A DNA stretch of 64,000 nt, from positions 62,001-126,000 of the forward strand of contig NZ_JAOWKY010000002.1 in assembly GCF_025751435.1 (NCBI RefSeq), given 5' to 3'. The position numbers and the translations under genes were made by a program. This stretch comes from Albidovulum marisflavi (GTDB taxonomy: Bacteria > Pseudomonadota > Alphaproteobacteria > Rhodobacterales > Rhodobacteraceae). The notes beneath the pieces were generated by a model. That model ran no database searches and was not told the DNA's origin. It saw nothing but the letters and a program-made list of their open reading frames with translations. The stretch's first letter is position 1; each line of letters starts with the position of its first letter. Below are positions 11,773-21,309 of this stretch, in pieces.

Positions 11773-12711
11773 ATGGCCACAAACGTCTTTTTTGCCGCTG
11801 GCGCCAAACTTTGGCCTGAGTATCGCGAAGCCATTCAGGCGGCCTGCGCCAAAAAGGGGCTGTCGATCAGCCTTTCCGATGCTGCGCCCGATCCCGCCGC
11901 GGTCGATTACATCGTTTATGCCCCGACTGCGGCGCTGTCGGACTTCACCCCCTTCACGCGCTGCAAGGCGGTGCTGAGCCTGTGGGCCGGGGTCGAAAGG
12001 ATCGCCCCCAACCCCACGCTGACACAGCCGCTATGCCGGATGGTCGACAGCGGGCTGACGGAGGGGATGGTGGAATGGGTCACAGGCCATGTCCTGCGTC
12101 ATCACCTGGGCATGGATGCGCATATCACGGGGCAGGACGGCATCTGGCGGCATGACAGCAAGCCGCCGCTGGCCCGCGACCGCCGGGTGACGATCCTGGG
12201 CTTGGGCGAGCTAGGAACAGCCTGCGCCAAGGCCCTGTCCGCGCTCAATTTTCCCGTCACGGGATGGAGCCGTACGCAGAAGCACATTGACGGCATCGCC
12301 TGCCTGTCGGGTGATGAGGGGCTGGAGGAGGCTCTTGCGCGGGCGGATATCCTTGTCACGCTGCTTCCCCGCACGACAGCGACCGAAAACCTGATGAGCG
12401 CCGAGCGCTTCGCGTTGATGCCCAGGGGAAGTTTCCTGATCAACCCCGGCCGGGGACAGCTGATCGACGACGACGCGCTGCTGGCCGCGCTTGGTTCGGG
12501 GCGGATCGCCCACGCGACGCTGGATGTGTTCCGGGTTGAGCCATTGCCGCCCGACCATCCCTTCTGGGCGCACCCAGGGGTCACGGTCACGCCACATCTG
12601 GCCGCGGATACCCGAACCGCAACGGCCGCGGAAGTCATCGTGGAAAACATTCGCAGAGGAGAGACCGGAGAGCCCCTGCTGTATCTGGTGAACAGGGATC
12701 TAGGCTACTGA
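11773..12711 (+). CDS. GhrA-like 2-hydroxyacid dehydrogenase (glyoxylate/hydroxypyruvate reductase A type)
   Basis: 312 residues, the length of E. coli GhrA. The Rossmann motif reads ILGLGELGTACAKAL. The substrate-domain catalytic residues are recognisable: Arg in the LLPRTTATENLM region, Glu in VEPLPPDHPFW, and His in VTPHLAAD. Likely reduces glyoxylate and hydroxypyruvate with NAD(P)H. Start chosen at 11773 because AGGTAAGG lies directly before it; the frame extends upstream into rodA without a better start. The 4-bp gap to rodA suggests read-through from the rod-shape operon although the functions are unrelated. Confidence 0.85.
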   Translation: MATNVFFAAGAKLWPEYREAIQAACAKKGLSISLSDAAPDPAAVDYIVYAPTAALSDFTPFTRCKAVLSLWAGVERIAPNPTLTQPLCRMVDSGLTEGMVEWVTGHVLRHHLGMDAHITGQDGIWRHDSKPPLARDRRVTILGLGELGTACAKALSALNFPVTGWSRTQKHIDGIACLSGDEGLEEALARADILVTLLPRTTATENLMSAERFALMPRGSFLINPGRGQLIDDDALLAALGSGRIAHATLDVFRVEPLPPDHPFWAHPGVTVTPHLAADTRTATAAEVIVENIRRGETGEPLLYLVNRDLGY

Positions 12712-12776
12712 CCCGAACTTAGCATATCAGTATCAGTCAGTTGAGATGAAATCCTGAAGCGTGGCCAGCCAGAGTA

Positions 12777-13586
12777 TCAAGCGTCCCTTTGCCTGTACAC
12801 TCTGAGGTTCGGAATCTCCGGTTCGGCCTGGCATCTTTCTGGCTGTTCGGCTTCCGGCGAGGGCGGCGGGCTCAGTTCCAGTTCCTGCGCCACGGCAAGG
12901 AAGGCCTCGGCGGCTGGCCCGTCCGCGGGAAGGAATGCGACGTCCAGATCAACCGTATCGACCCCTGAAAAGGAAAGCGCTTCTGACACAGCCTTGGCCA
13001 GCGACGGCTCCACGCCGGGCACCGCGCCGACGAAGCCAAGAAGCGCCCCCTCGCGTCCGTCCGAATAGGCCGCGCGCGCAAGCCCGGCCCGTTTGGCGAC
13101 CGCACCAAGACCTGACAGCTTCGCCGACAGTTCCGCGACAAGTGCCTGCGGCAGGTCGTCGGGCGCCGCGAAGCCCTCGGGCCGGGCATCAGCGTGGCCG
13201 GGATCGTGGCCCAGCGTTTCGCTCAGCCAGTCGATCGCCGCCGCCGGGAGCAGATGACCCGAGGGCGCGACACCAAGGTTGAGCGCAAGCCCAATCCCCT
13301 GTCCCGCAAGCTGCGCAGCGATCGCCCTCCCGGGCAGTGCGGCGTAGGGCGCGGGCGCGTCGCAGAATGCCGCAAGCCTCTCTTCCTGGTCGAAAGCGGC
13401 AACGAAGGTGCCGTCTTCCAGCGCAAAGACATGGGGCGTGATGGCATCCCCGTCGGGTTCTGCGACAAGCAGCAGGAAAAGCTCGGTGTCCGCAAGGCGG
13501 TGATAGAAGCGCAGCCGCACCGCGTCATCATCCGGCGCCTCTTCCATCGCGGCATGGGCCAGATCAAGCGGGGTCGTTTCACTCAT
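12777..13586 (-). CDS. SseB-family protein
   Basis: 269 residues without signal peptide or membrane segment. The N-terminal half (LDLAHAAMEEAPDDDAVRLRFYHRLADTELFLLL, then HVFALEDGTFVAAFDQEERLAAF) follows the SseB N-terminal domain pattern, a fold found in enhanced-serine-sensitivity proteins of unknown biochemical role. The C-terminal half is less conserved and ends with a charged tail. It overlaps the upstream uracil-DNA-glycosylase-like gene by 8 bp, so both are one unit. Convergent with the GhrA-like gene. Confidence 0.75.
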   Translation of the reverse strand: MSETTPLDLAHAAMEEAPDDDAVRLRFYHRLADTELFLLLVAEPDGDAITPHVFALEDGTFVAAFDQEERLAAFCDAPAPYAALPGRAIAAQLAGQGIGLALNLGVAPSGHLLPAAAIDWLSETLGHDPGHADARPEGFAAPDDLPQALVAELSAKLSGLGAVAKRAGLARAAYSDGREGALLGFVGAVPGVEPSLAKAVSEALSFSGVDTVDLDVAFLPADGPAAEAFLAVAQELELSPPPSPEAEQPERCQAEPEIPNLRVYRQRDA

Positions 13587-14190
13587 CGCGCATCACCTCG
13601 GCCACTCTTCGCCGGAGAACGGGCAGCAGGTCCTCTGCAAACCACGGGTTTCGTTTAAGCCACGCGGTATTGCGCCAGGACGGATGGGGCAAGGGAAAAA
13701 CATCCGGCCCGAGGTCGCGCCAGCGGGCGACAGTCGCGGTGACGCCGCCCCTGCAGGCGGCTGTTCCCAGATGCCAGCGGTGGGCATGGCCGCCCACCAG
13801 GATCGAGAGGCGGCGCGCGCCAAGCGACGACATCACCCGTGCGTGCCAGGTTGCGTGGCAGCGTGCGGGCGGCGGCAGGTCGGCACCCCGTGCGTCGTAA
13901 CCCGGAAAGCAGAACGCCATGGGAACGATCGCCACCCGATCCAGATCGTAGAACTGGTCCTCACTCAACCCCAGCCAATCGCGCAGGCGGTCGCCCGATG
14001 GGTCGGTGAAGGGCCGACCCGAGGCGTGGACGCGCGCACCCGGCGCCTGCCCGGCGATCAGCAGCCGGGCTCCGGGGCGGAACCAGACCACTGGTCGTGG
14101 CTCATGCGCGGTCGCGGTCGCGGCAAAATCGGCCGCGCACAGGCGGCAGTCACCGATTGCCTGAACAAGGGTGTCGCGGGGCTTGGTCAT
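13579..14190 (-). CDS. Uracil-DNA glycosylase family protein
   Basis: 203-residue protein with the uracil-DNA glycosylase superfamily active-site loop (LLIAGQAPGARVHASGRPFTDPSGDRLRDWLGL) and the C-terminal VGGHAHRWHLG strand-loop. The N-terminal DCRLCA cysteine pair recalls Fe-S members, but I cannot see all four ligands, so cluster binding is doubtful. Probably excises damaged bases; substrate not deducible. Divergent from nhaA. Confidence 0.78.
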   Translation of the reverse strand: MTKPRDTLVQAIGDCRLCAADFAATATAHEPRPVVWFRPGARLLIAGQAPGARVHASGRPFTDPSGDRLRDWLGLSEDQFYDLDRVAIVPMAFCFPGYDARGADLPPPARCHATWHARVMSSLGARRLSILVGGHAHRWHLGTAACRGGVTATVARWRDLGPDVFPLPHPSWRNTAWLKRNPWFAEDLLPVLRRRVAEVMRDE

Positions 14191-14309
14191 GTCCCAAAGG
14201 TAGTTCAGGCGCTGTATCGCGGCAACGCTTGCGCCCGCAGGTTCGGCGCCGGTTGCCGATATTCATCAATTCCAGTAAGGCAGCCGAAAACCGGGAGGAG
14301 CGACCACAA

Positions 14310-15563
14310 ATGTATCGCGTCTGGAGTTTCGTCACCAGCTATTCCCTGCTGCTGATTGCGGGCGCCCTTCTGGCCCTCGTCTGGGCCAATATCGACGCCG
14401 AAAGCTATCACCACTTCGTCGACTACCCGCTGGTCGAGAACTTCTGGATCGGGCATCTGCACGCGGAAGGCGGCCACGCGACGCGGACCCTGACGCTTCA
14501 TTACCTTGTCAACGACGTGCTCATGGCGCTGTTCTTCGCGATCGCTGCGAAGGAAGTCTGGGAAGCCGTGATCCTTGAAAACGGCGCGCTTCGCGGACGC
14601 AAGGCGGTCACGCCGCTCATCGCGACCGCGGGGGGGATGCTGGGACCGGTCGCGGTCTACCTGGGCCTGGCCGCCGTGCTTGGCGTCTACGAAGCCGTCA
14701 GCCGTGGTTGGGCGATCCCAACGGCGACCGACATCGCGTTTTCCTATTTGGTCGGCCGGATGGTCTTCGGCGCCGGGCATCCCGCGATCCGCTTCCTGCT
14801 GCTTCTGGCGATTGCTGACGATGCCGCGGGCCTGATCATTCTGGCGATCTTCTACCCAACGGGCGAACTTGCGCCGGAATGGTTGCTTATGTCGCTTGGC
14901 GCGGCGGTAACGGTGTTCGTGCTGTTCAACTGGCTGCCGCGCTGGCTGGACCGGGGCAACCAGCTTCGCCCGAACTCGACCTGGGTCCGCAAGCGGCTGT
15001 CCTTCCTGCCCTATCTCATCGGCGGGGCGATCAGCTGGTTCGGCTTCCAGGAGGCGGGCATTCACCCCGCGCTTGGCCTTCTGCCCATCGTGCCGACGGT
15101 ACCCCACGCGGACCGCGCCTTCGGCATCTTCGCCGCGGCGGAAGAGCATCTGACCGACCTTCTGAACTGGATCGAACACCATCTGAAATATCCGGTCGAG
15201 ATCATCCTGTTCTTCTTCGGCCTCCTGAACGCCGGCGTGGAGCTTTCGGCGATCTCTGAACCCACCTGGCTGGTGCTTTTTGGCCTGATTGTCGGCAAGC
15301 CGCTTGGCATCGCCATCATGGGCTGGATCGCGGCCTTCCCGCTGCGCTTCGGGCTTCCGCTGGGCATGCGGACGATCGACCTTGTGGTGATTGGCTGCGT
15401 CGCCGCCATCGGCTTCACCGTCGCGCTTTTCGTGGCCTCGGTCGCCTTTCCAAGCGGACCGGTGCAGGACGCCGCGAAGATGGGGGCGCTCTTCTCATTC
15501 GGGGCGGCGTTCATTTCCCTGGCCGTCGGCAAACTGTGCCGGGTCGAAAAGGTCCACGGCTAG
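14310..15563 (+). CDS. nhaA: Na+/H+ antiporter NhaA
   Basis: Inner-membrane antiporter exporting Na+ in exchange for protons. The 417-residue protein has the NhaA fold, with TATDIAFSYLVG (the Asp of helix IV) and LLLLAIADDAAGLIILAIFY, which carries the paired Asp of the ion site in helix V. Start taken at the ATG preceded by GGGAGGAG. The frame runs upstream into the glycosylase region without another ribosome site. The N-terminus is longer than in E. coli and lacks the usual cytosolic pH-sensor sequence. Confidence 0.92.
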   Translation: MYRVWSFVTSYSLLLIAGALLALVWANIDAESYHHFVDYPLVENFWIGHLHAEGGHATRTLTLHYLVNDVLMALFFAIAAKEVWEAVILENGALRGRKAVTPLIATAGGMLGPVAVYLGLAAVLGVYEAVSRGWAIPTATDIAFSYLVGRMVFGAGHPAIRFLLLLAIADDAAGLIILAIFYPTGELAPEWLLMSLGAAVTVFVLFNWLPRWLDRGNQLRPNSTWVRKRLSFLPYLIGGAISWFGFQEAGIHPALGLLPIVPTVPHADRAFGIFAAAEEHLTDLLNWIEHHLKYPVEIILFFFGLLNAGVELSAISEPTWLVLFGLIVGKPLGIAIMGWIAAFPLRFGLPLGMRTIDLVVIGCVAAIGFTVALFVASVAFPSGPVQDAAKMGALFSFGAAFISLAVGKLCRVEKVHG

Positions 15564-15600
15564 GTTTCGCCACGGGTCGGCAACAAATCCTCTCCCCTTT

Positions 15601-15629
15601 CGGGCGGCGAAACGCCATAATGCCGCCCG
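15601..15629 (+). terminator. Hairpin after nhaA
   Basis: CGGGCGGC (15601-15608) pairs with GCCGCCCG (15622-15629) over a 13-nt loop in the nhaA-kpsT gap. No T-run follows, so termination is only suggested. Confidence 0.4.
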
Positions 15630-15704
15630 GAAGACCGCGTATCGTCCCTGTTAAGAAAAGTGCCGTAAGGACGACGGAGCGAGAGCAGTGAACGGGGCGG
15701 GCAA

Positions 15705-16358
15705 ATGCTCGAATTCATCGAAGTAAGCAAGTCCTACTGGACTGGCACAAGGCGCAAGGTGATCCTGGACCAGGCGACCTTTCGGGTCGAGCTTGGCAAT
15801 TCGCTTGGCATTCTCGCCCCCAACGGCACGGGCAAGACGACGATCATCAACATGATGGCGGGCCTGGTGAAGCCAGACGAGGGCCGGATCCGCCGGGGCT
15901 GCCGCGTTTCCTTTCCGCTTGGCGTACCCTCGACGATGAACAAGCAGGAAAGCGCGAAGGCAAACGCCCGCTTTCTGGCTCAGCTCTACGGGCTTGACCC
16001 TGACTACGTCGAGGCGTTCTGCCGCTGGGTCTGCGACATTGGCGAATACTTCGACCGCCCGATGACCACCTACTCGCGTGGGATGAGCGCGCGCGTCGGG
16101 TTTGCCCTGCTGTTGGCGCTTGAATTCGACATCTATCTGATCGACGAAGGCATGCCCAGCACGACCGATGTCGAATTCAACCGCAAGGCAGGCAACCTGC
16201 TGCGCGAAAGACTTGCCAACGCCACGGTCGTCATCGTTTCCCACCAGCCCAAGACACTGGAAAAATTCTGCCGTTCGGCCGCCGTCCTGCGCGATGGGCG
16301 GCTGCACATGTTCGACACCCTCGCAGAGGCCACGCGGATGTATGAATATGCAGCCTAA
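15705..16358 (+). CDS. kpsT: Capsule polysaccharide export ABC ATPase (KpsT type)
   Basis: ATPase subunit of a group-2 capsule-type ABC exporter. 217 residues as in KpsT/BexA. Walker A is APNGTGKTT near residue 37, the signature region reads TTYSRGMSARVGFALLLAL, and Walker B is IYLIDEG. It partners with a KpsM permease that is not in this window. The next gene starts inside its 3' end. Function is assigned from sequence and the neighbouring kpsE and kdsA. Confidence 0.9.
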   Translation: MLEFIEVSKSYWTGTRRKVILDQATFRVELGNSLGILAPNGTGKTTIINMMAGLVKPDEGRIRRGCRVSFPLGVPSTMNKQESAKANARFLAQLYGLDPDYVEAFCRWVCDIGEYFDRPMTTYSRGMSARVGFALLLALEFDIYLIDEGMPSTTDVEFNRKAGNLLRERLANATVVIVSHQPKTLEKFCRSAAVLRDGRLHMFDTLAEATRMYEYAA

Positions 16359-17901
16359 GGCTACCCGTTTCCGAGTCCGCCGCGCCCAGAACGCCGCGCC
16401 TCAGACCGCTGCTTCGCCGCTTGAGGAAGAGGATGACGGCTTTGGCGACGTGCCGTTTCCGACAACGCTTTCCCCTCAGGACGAGGCCGAAATCGGGGCG
16501 ATAAAGGCCGAGGGGCTTTCGGGCCATCAGCTGCGCACCGCCGCCCGGATCGCGCAGCGCCGCGGGTTTCACGCCTCGTCAGAGTTCGACGCCGTCCGCC
16601 TGCTGCGCAAGGCCGGGATAGATCCGTTCGCACGAGCGGAACTGGTCGGACTCGCGGGCCAGCCCGGTACCGAGGCGCCAACCGAAGGTCACCTGCCACG
16701 CATCGTCCCGCAGCCGGAAGCCCGCGTTCCCGCGCCGCCGATGAGCGAGGGCGAACGCGCGCGCGAAATCCTGAAGATGCAGCGCGAGATCGTCCGCCGC
16801 AGGCGCCGGTCGCTCGTCCACCTGATGATCCGGCTGGCGGCATTCATCGTCCTGCCGACGATCATTGCCGGATACTACTTCTTCGCCTTCGCGACACCAC
16901 TTTACGCAACGCGAAGCGAATTTCTGATCCAGCAAGCCGACGGCAAGGCGGGCAGCCCGTTGGGCGGCCTGCTGTCGGGCACGCAGTTCGCGACGTCTCA
17001 GGACTCGATCACCGTTCAAAGCTATCTGCAGTCGCGCGATGCGATGAAGCGGCTGGACGCAGACCTGGGCTTCAAGGCGCACTTCAGCCAGGACTGGATA
17101 GACCCGATCCAGCGCCTAGCCACCGACGCGACGAACGAGCAAGCGTACAAGATCTACAAGCGAAACGTTCGCATCGGATTCGATCCGACCGAAGGCATCA
17201 TCAAGCTTGAGGTGATCGCGGCGGACCCCGAGACGTCGCAGAGATTTTCCGAGGCGCTGATAAGCTACGCCGAAGAACGGGTCGACAACCTTTCGCTCCG
17301 CCTGCGCGAGGATCAGATGCAGGGCGCGCGCGAGGTTTATGAGGACGCCGAGACCAAGTTGCTGGAGGCGCAGCGCCGCGTGCAGACGCTGCAAGAGCAG
17401 CTTGGCGTCTTCGACCCGCGCTCGGAATCAGGCGCCGTCCTGTCCCAAATCGCGACGCTGGAGCTTCAGGCACAGGAAAAACGGCTGCAACTGGATCAGC
17501 TTATGGACAACGCCCGCCCGAACCAGGCGCGTGTCGAGGGCGTGCGGGGCGACATATCCCGGCTTGAAGGGGCGGTCGCGGACCTGCGCGCACAGCTGAC
17601 CGGCACCAGCGGCAACGGTGGCTCCCTTGCTGCCATCACGGGCGAAATGCGCATCGCCGAGGCGGATCTGGAGACACGTCAGCTGATGCTGTCCCAGTCG
17701 CTTCAGCAACTGGAACTGGCGCGGATCGAGGCCAATCGCCAGGTGCGTTATCTCTCGACCGGGGTCAGCCCGATCGCGCCGGACGAGCCGACCTATCCCC
17801 GCGCATTCGAAAATACGGCCTTGGCCTTCCTGATCTTTGCTGGCATCTACCTGATGCTGTCGCTGACCGTTTCCATCCTGAGAGAGCAGGTCAGCGCCTG
17901 A
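16342..17901 (+). CDS. kpsE: Capsule export inner-membrane protein (KpsE/Wzz type)
   Basis: Polysaccharide co-polymerase (PCP-3) linking the capsule ABC exporter to the outer-membrane pore. A cytoplasmic N-terminal extension of about 150 residues, unusually long and Pro/Glu/Arg-rich, precedes the first membrane helix (LAAFIVLPTIIAGYYFFAFA). A periplasmic coiled coil follows (about 290-470, ...EDAETKLLEAQRRVQTLQEQ), then a C-terminal helix (FLIFAGIYLMLSLTVSIL). The first ATG overlaps the kpsT 3' end by 17 bp; a second in-frame ATG at 16348 is equally possible. kdsA follows 14 bp later. Confidence 0.87.
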   Translation: MNMQPKATRFRVRRAQNAAPQTAASPLEEEDDGFGDVPFPTTLSPQDEAEIGAIKAEGLSGHQLRTAARIAQRRGFHASSEFDAVRLLRKAGIDPFARAELVGLAGQPGTEAPTEGHLPRIVPQPEARVPAPPMSEGERAREILKMQREIVRRRRRSLVHLMIRLAAFIVLPTIIAGYYFFAFATPLYATRSEFLIQQADGKAGSPLGGLLSGTQFATSQDSITVQSYLQSRDAMKRLDADLGFKAHFSQDWIDPIQRLATDATNEQAYKIYKRNVRIGFDPTEGIIKLEVIAADPETSQRFSEALISYAEERVDNLSLRLREDQMQGAREVYEDAETKLLEAQRRVQTLQEQLGVFDPRSESGAVLSQIATLELQAQEKRLQLDQLMDNARPNQARVEGVRGDISRLEGAVADLRAQLTGTSGNGGSLAAITGEMRIAEADLETRQLMLSQSLQQLELARIEANRQVRYLSTGVSPIAPDEPTYPRAFENTALAFLIFAGIYLMLSLTVSILREQVSA

Positions 17902-17915
17902 CGAAGGAGCTGCTA

Positions 17916-18749
17916 ATGCACGATGTGACAATCGGCGGACTGACCGTCGGCAACGACAGACCCCTGACGATTATAGCTGGGCCTTGCCAGCTGGAAAGCG
18001 CGGACCATGCCCAGATGATCGCTGGCCGGATGGCCGAGGCATGCAAGGCCGCTGGCGCGCAGTACATCTTCAAGGCAAGCTACGACAAGGCCAACCGCAC
18101 CTCGCTTTCGGGCAAGCGCGGCATCGGCATCGAGGCGGGACTGAAGGTGCTTGAAGGCGTGCGTGCGGCGCTTGGCATGCCCGTCCTGACCGACATTCAC
18201 GACGCAGAGCAGGCGCGTGTCGCAGCCGAGGTCGTGGACGTGATCCAGATCCCGGCCTTCCTGTGCCGCCAGACCGACCTTCTGATCGCCGCGGGGGAAA
18301 CGGGCTGCGTCGTCAACATCAAGAAAGGGCAGTTCCTTGCCCCGTGGGACATGGCGAATGTCGCCGCCAAGGTCGAAAGCACCGGCAACCAGCGCATCCT
18401 TCTGACCGAGCGTGGAGTTTCCTTCGGCTACAACACGCTGGTCGCGGACATGCGGTCGCTGCCGACGATGGCGCGGACGGGTTATCCCGTGATCATGGAT
18501 GCGACGCATTCGGTCCAGCAACCCGGTGGCCTTGGGGGCTCCTCCGGCGGGCAGCGTGAATTCGCGCCGGTGATGGCCCGTGCCGCGGTCAGCCTTGGCA
18601 TCGCCGGCGTCTTCATCGAGACGCATGAGGATCCGGACGCGGCGCCCTCGGATGGGCCGAACATGATCCACCTTGACCAGATGCCGCGTCTTCTTGAGAC
18701 GCTCATGGCGATCGATGGCATAGCGAAGGCAGACCCGATCCGCGTCTGA
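17916..18749 (+). CDS. kdsA: 3-Deoxy-8-phosphooctulonate synthase
   Basis: Condenses phosphoenolpyruvate with arabinose 5-phosphate to KDO 8-phosphate, the sugar of LPS core and of KDO-linked capsules. The 277-residue TIM barrel shows AGPCQLES, FKASYDKANRTS, the IPAFLCRQTDLL segment and VIMDATHSVQQPGG. Start preceded by GAAGGAG. Its place in a kpsT-kpsE operon suggests that the KDO made here serves capsule attachment as well as lipid A. Confidence 0.96.
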   Translation: MHDVTIGGLTVGNDRPLTIIAGPCQLESADHAQMIAGRMAEACKAAGAQYIFKASYDKANRTSLSGKRGIGIEAGLKVLEGVRAALGMPVLTDIHDAEQARVAAEVVDVIQIPAFLCRQTDLLIAAGETGCVVNIKKGQFLAPWDMANVAAKVESTGNQRILLTERGVSFGYNTLVADMRSLPTMARTGYPVIMDATHSVQQPGGLGGSSGGQREFAPVMARAAVSLGIAGVFIETHEDPDAAPSDGPNMIHLDQMPRLLETLMAIDGIAKADPIRV

Positions 18750-18845
18750 TGCGATTGGTCGCACTGCCTTGACTGCGGCAAATCCCAGCGGAAGGTCAGG
18801 AAAAGCCGTCGACCGGCACTGCCCTGATCGGCGGGCGGCGGCGCC

Positions 18846-20024
18846 TCAGACCGCCTGACCCGCGGCCCAACCCGACGACCAGGCCCATTGGAAGTTGTAG
18901 CCCCCGAGCCAGCCCGTGACGTCGACAACCTCGCCGATGAAATAGAGCCCCGGCACGGTTCGGGCCTGCATGGTGCGCGCATCCAGCGCGGCCGTGTCGA
19001 CACCGCCAAGCGTGACCTCGGCCGTGCGATAGCCTTCCGATCCGACCGGCTTGACCCGCCATCGATGAACCGCCGCCGACAACTGATCCAGCCGCGCGTT
19101 GGACTGATCCGCCAGACGGCCCGAAAGCCCCGCCCGCGCCACCGACCAGGCAGCGACCTTGTCGGGCAGAAATGCCGACAGCGCCGTGTGCAGCGCCTGA
19201 CGTCCGGACAGGCCGCGCTGCGCCGCCAGGTCGCGCGCGATGTCGGCGCCGGGAAGCAGATCGACCTCGATCTCCTCTCCCTCGCGCCAGTAGGAGGAAA
19301 TCTGCAGGATCGACGGCCCGGAGAGCCCGCGATGGGTGAAAAGCAACGGATCCGTGAACGCGATCCGGCCATGCGAAATGCTTGCAGGCACCGAAACACC
19401 CGCCATCGGACGAATTGCCGCCAAATCTTGTTCCGCGAAGGTCAGCGGAACCAACCCTGGCCTGGTTTCGGTCACACGCAACCCGAAAGACTGCGCGATG
19501 CGGTATCCCAGCCCGGTCGCGCCCATCTTCGGGATCGATTTTCCACCTGTGGCCACCACGACCGACCGTGCGGCTATGCCACCCCCCCCTGTCGCGACGT
19601 GAAATCCTTCGCCCGATGGCCGCACCTCGTCGACGGAGGTGGACAATAGAAGCGTCGCGCCACCTGCGCGCAGATCCCCGACGAGCATGTCGACGACCTG
19701 ACGCGCCGAGCCATCGCAGAAAAGCTGCCCCGCCGTCTTTTCATGCCAGGCTATTCCCGACCGGTCGATCCGGCCGACGAAATCGCGCGCCGTGAACCGG
19801 CTGAGCGCCGAGACCGCAAAGCGAGGGTTCTCCGAAAGGAATCGATCCGGCGAGGTGGCGAGATTCGTGAAGTTGCAGCGCCCCCCGCCCGAGATCCTGA
19901 TCTTTTCCCCAGGTCGCGCCGCGTGATCGACGACAACGACGCTCCGGCCACGCCGCGCGGCTTCGCCCGCGGCAATAAGCCCGGCCGCCCCGGCACCAAG
20001 AACAAGGACATCGCAGGATTTCAT
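18846..20024 (-). CDS. HI0933-family FAD/NAD(P)-binding flavoprotein
   Basis: 392 residues. N-terminal dinucleotide motif VLVLGAGAAGLIAAGEAARRG, the family signature RISGGGRCNFTN, a second ATGGKSIPKMGATG motif and a C-terminal GLYFIGEVVDVTGWLGGYNFQWA FAD-binding segment define the HI0933/YhiN group of flavoproteins, whose substrate is unknown. An earlier in-frame start at 20171 would run through tRNA-Gln, so the start at 20024 (MKSCDVLVLG) is chosen. Convergent with kdsA. Confidence 0.88.
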   Translation of the reverse strand: MKSCDVLVLGAGAAGLIAAGEAARRGRSVVVVDHAARPGEKIRISGGGRCNFTNLATSPDRFLSENPRFAVSALSRFTARDFVGRIDRSGIAWHEKTAGQLFCDGSARQVVDMLVGDLRAGGATLLLSTSVDEVRPSGEGFHVATGGGGIAARSVVVATGGKSIPKMGATGLGYRIAQSFGLRVTETRPGLVPLTFAEQDLAAIRPMAGVSVPASISHGRIAFTDPLLFTHRGLSGPSILQISSYWREGEEIEVDLLPGADIARDLAAQRGLSGRQALHTALSAFLPDKVAAWSVARAGLSGRLADQSNARLDQLSAAVHRWRVKPVGSEGYRTAEVTLGGVDTAALDARTMQARTVPGLYFIGEVVDVTGWLGGYNFQWAWSSGWAAGQAV

Positions 20025-20079
20025 CGGCAGCCCATAGCCCGATTTCTCGAAAGGCTCAACGGCAGGAGAAAGGACATTT

Positions 20080-20108
20080 TTGACTTGCAGCCCCTGATGC
20101 GCTTGGAT
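20080..20108 (+). promoter_or_regulatory. Probable tRNA-Gln promoter
   Basis: TTGACT at 20080-20085 and TTGGAT at 20103-20108 are spaced by 17 nt, about 18 nt before the tRNA 5' end. The -35 is close to consensus, the -10 poor. Confidence 0.45.
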
Positions 20109-20126
20109 ATGAACCGCCGCACCGGA

Positions 20127-20195
<69 letters not shown>

Positions 20196-20201
<6 letters not shown>

Positions 20202-20290
20202 TCCAGTCTCGACATGATGGCCGTCGTTGAACGCTTGGGTCTTTGGGTCCCAACGGTGTTCTGCGTCGCCCCAGAGGGTGCCCCACGGGG
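20196..20290 (+). repeat. 95-bp direct repeat, left copy (island boundary)
   Basis: Starts at the last six bases of tRNA-Gln (CAGCCA) and runs 89 bp further. It matches 27118-27212 in the same orientation at 92 of 95 positions, with the last 70 or so identical. Beyond position 20290 the two copies diverge at once. It may be a duplicated attachment region or a dispersed element. Confidence 0.85.
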
Positions 20291-20390
20291 CCTACCGCAT
20301 CGGAGTTCATGCGAACCAGTCCCACAGCCTTGTTGTCGGTCAACTCGCCTGAGGCTAACGTCGGCGGAGATTTCCTTCGAGGTTTTCCCC

Positions 20391-21307
20391 GTGACCATCC
20401 CTGACTACGAAACGTTGATGCTGCCTGTACTTAGGCTCTTCGCCAATGGAGCGAAGAACGTCTCGGAGTGCTTGCCAGCAATCAAGAGGCAATTCAGCGT
20501 GACAGAGGCAGAGGCAGAGGAGCTTCTGCCAAGCGGACGTGTCACGGTGCTTCAGAGCAGGACGCACTGGGCAAGAACCTATCTGTCGAAGGCTGGGCTT
20601 CTAGAATCGCCCAAGCGCAACCTTCACGTCATCACTGCGCTGGGCAGGCAAGTCCTCGCCGAGAACCCTGAAACGATCGACAACCGCTTCCTCGATCGGT
20701 TCAGCTCATTCGCGGAGTGGCGAAGCGCCTCAGGCAGCAACCCGAAAGACTTGGGTGAAGACGCCGAACCGCCTCGGATAGACGATGGTCAGACCCCGAA
20801 GACGCCATGGATACGGCACATCGGCTTCTTCAGTCGGCTCTTCGCGATGAACTACTCTCTCTCATTCTGGAGCTTTCTCCGCAGCGCTTCGAGCGCGTTA
20901 TCCTAGACCTCTTGGCAGCGATGGGCTTCGGCGGCGGCAACCTAGCAAACGGCCACATGACCAAGACGACAGGCGATGGGGGCATCGACGGTATCATTCA
21001 CGAAGATGCGTTGGGCTTGGATGCAGTCTACATTCAGGCCAAACGCTACGCCCCCGACAACAAGATCAGCAGACCTGACATTCAGAGGTTCGTTGGCTCC
21101 CTGACGGGCGAAAGCGCGACCAAGGGCGTGTTCGTGACGACCTCCGATTTCTCGAAGGACGCTCAGGACTATGTAAGCCGGGTGCAGCAGCGGATCGTTC
21201 TGATCAACGGACAGCGACTTGCGGACCTGATGCTACAACACGGGGTCGGAGTGCGGGTCAGGGCAACCTACTCGATCCAGTCGATAGACGAGGACTACTT
21301 CGCCTAG
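20391..21307 (+). pseudogene. mrr: Mrr-type restriction endonuclease, split by a 1-nt frameshift
   Basis: Methyl-directed type IV restriction enzyme in two frames. The first part, from GTG 20391, is the Mrr N-terminal winged-helix domain (TIPDYETLMLPVLRLFANG ... FSVTEAEAEELLPSG). The second (open from 20807) is the catalytic domain with ILDLLAAMGFGGG, the DGGIDGII Asp and the QAKR motif of the PD-(D/E)xK Mrr subgroup. Inserting one G near 20798 would read QTPEDAMDTAHRLLQSALRDELL and join both parts, so a single-base deletion is the simplest cause. It could be real decay or a sequencing error. GC content looks lower than in the flanking core. Confidence 0.85.
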
Positions 21308-21309
21308 GC

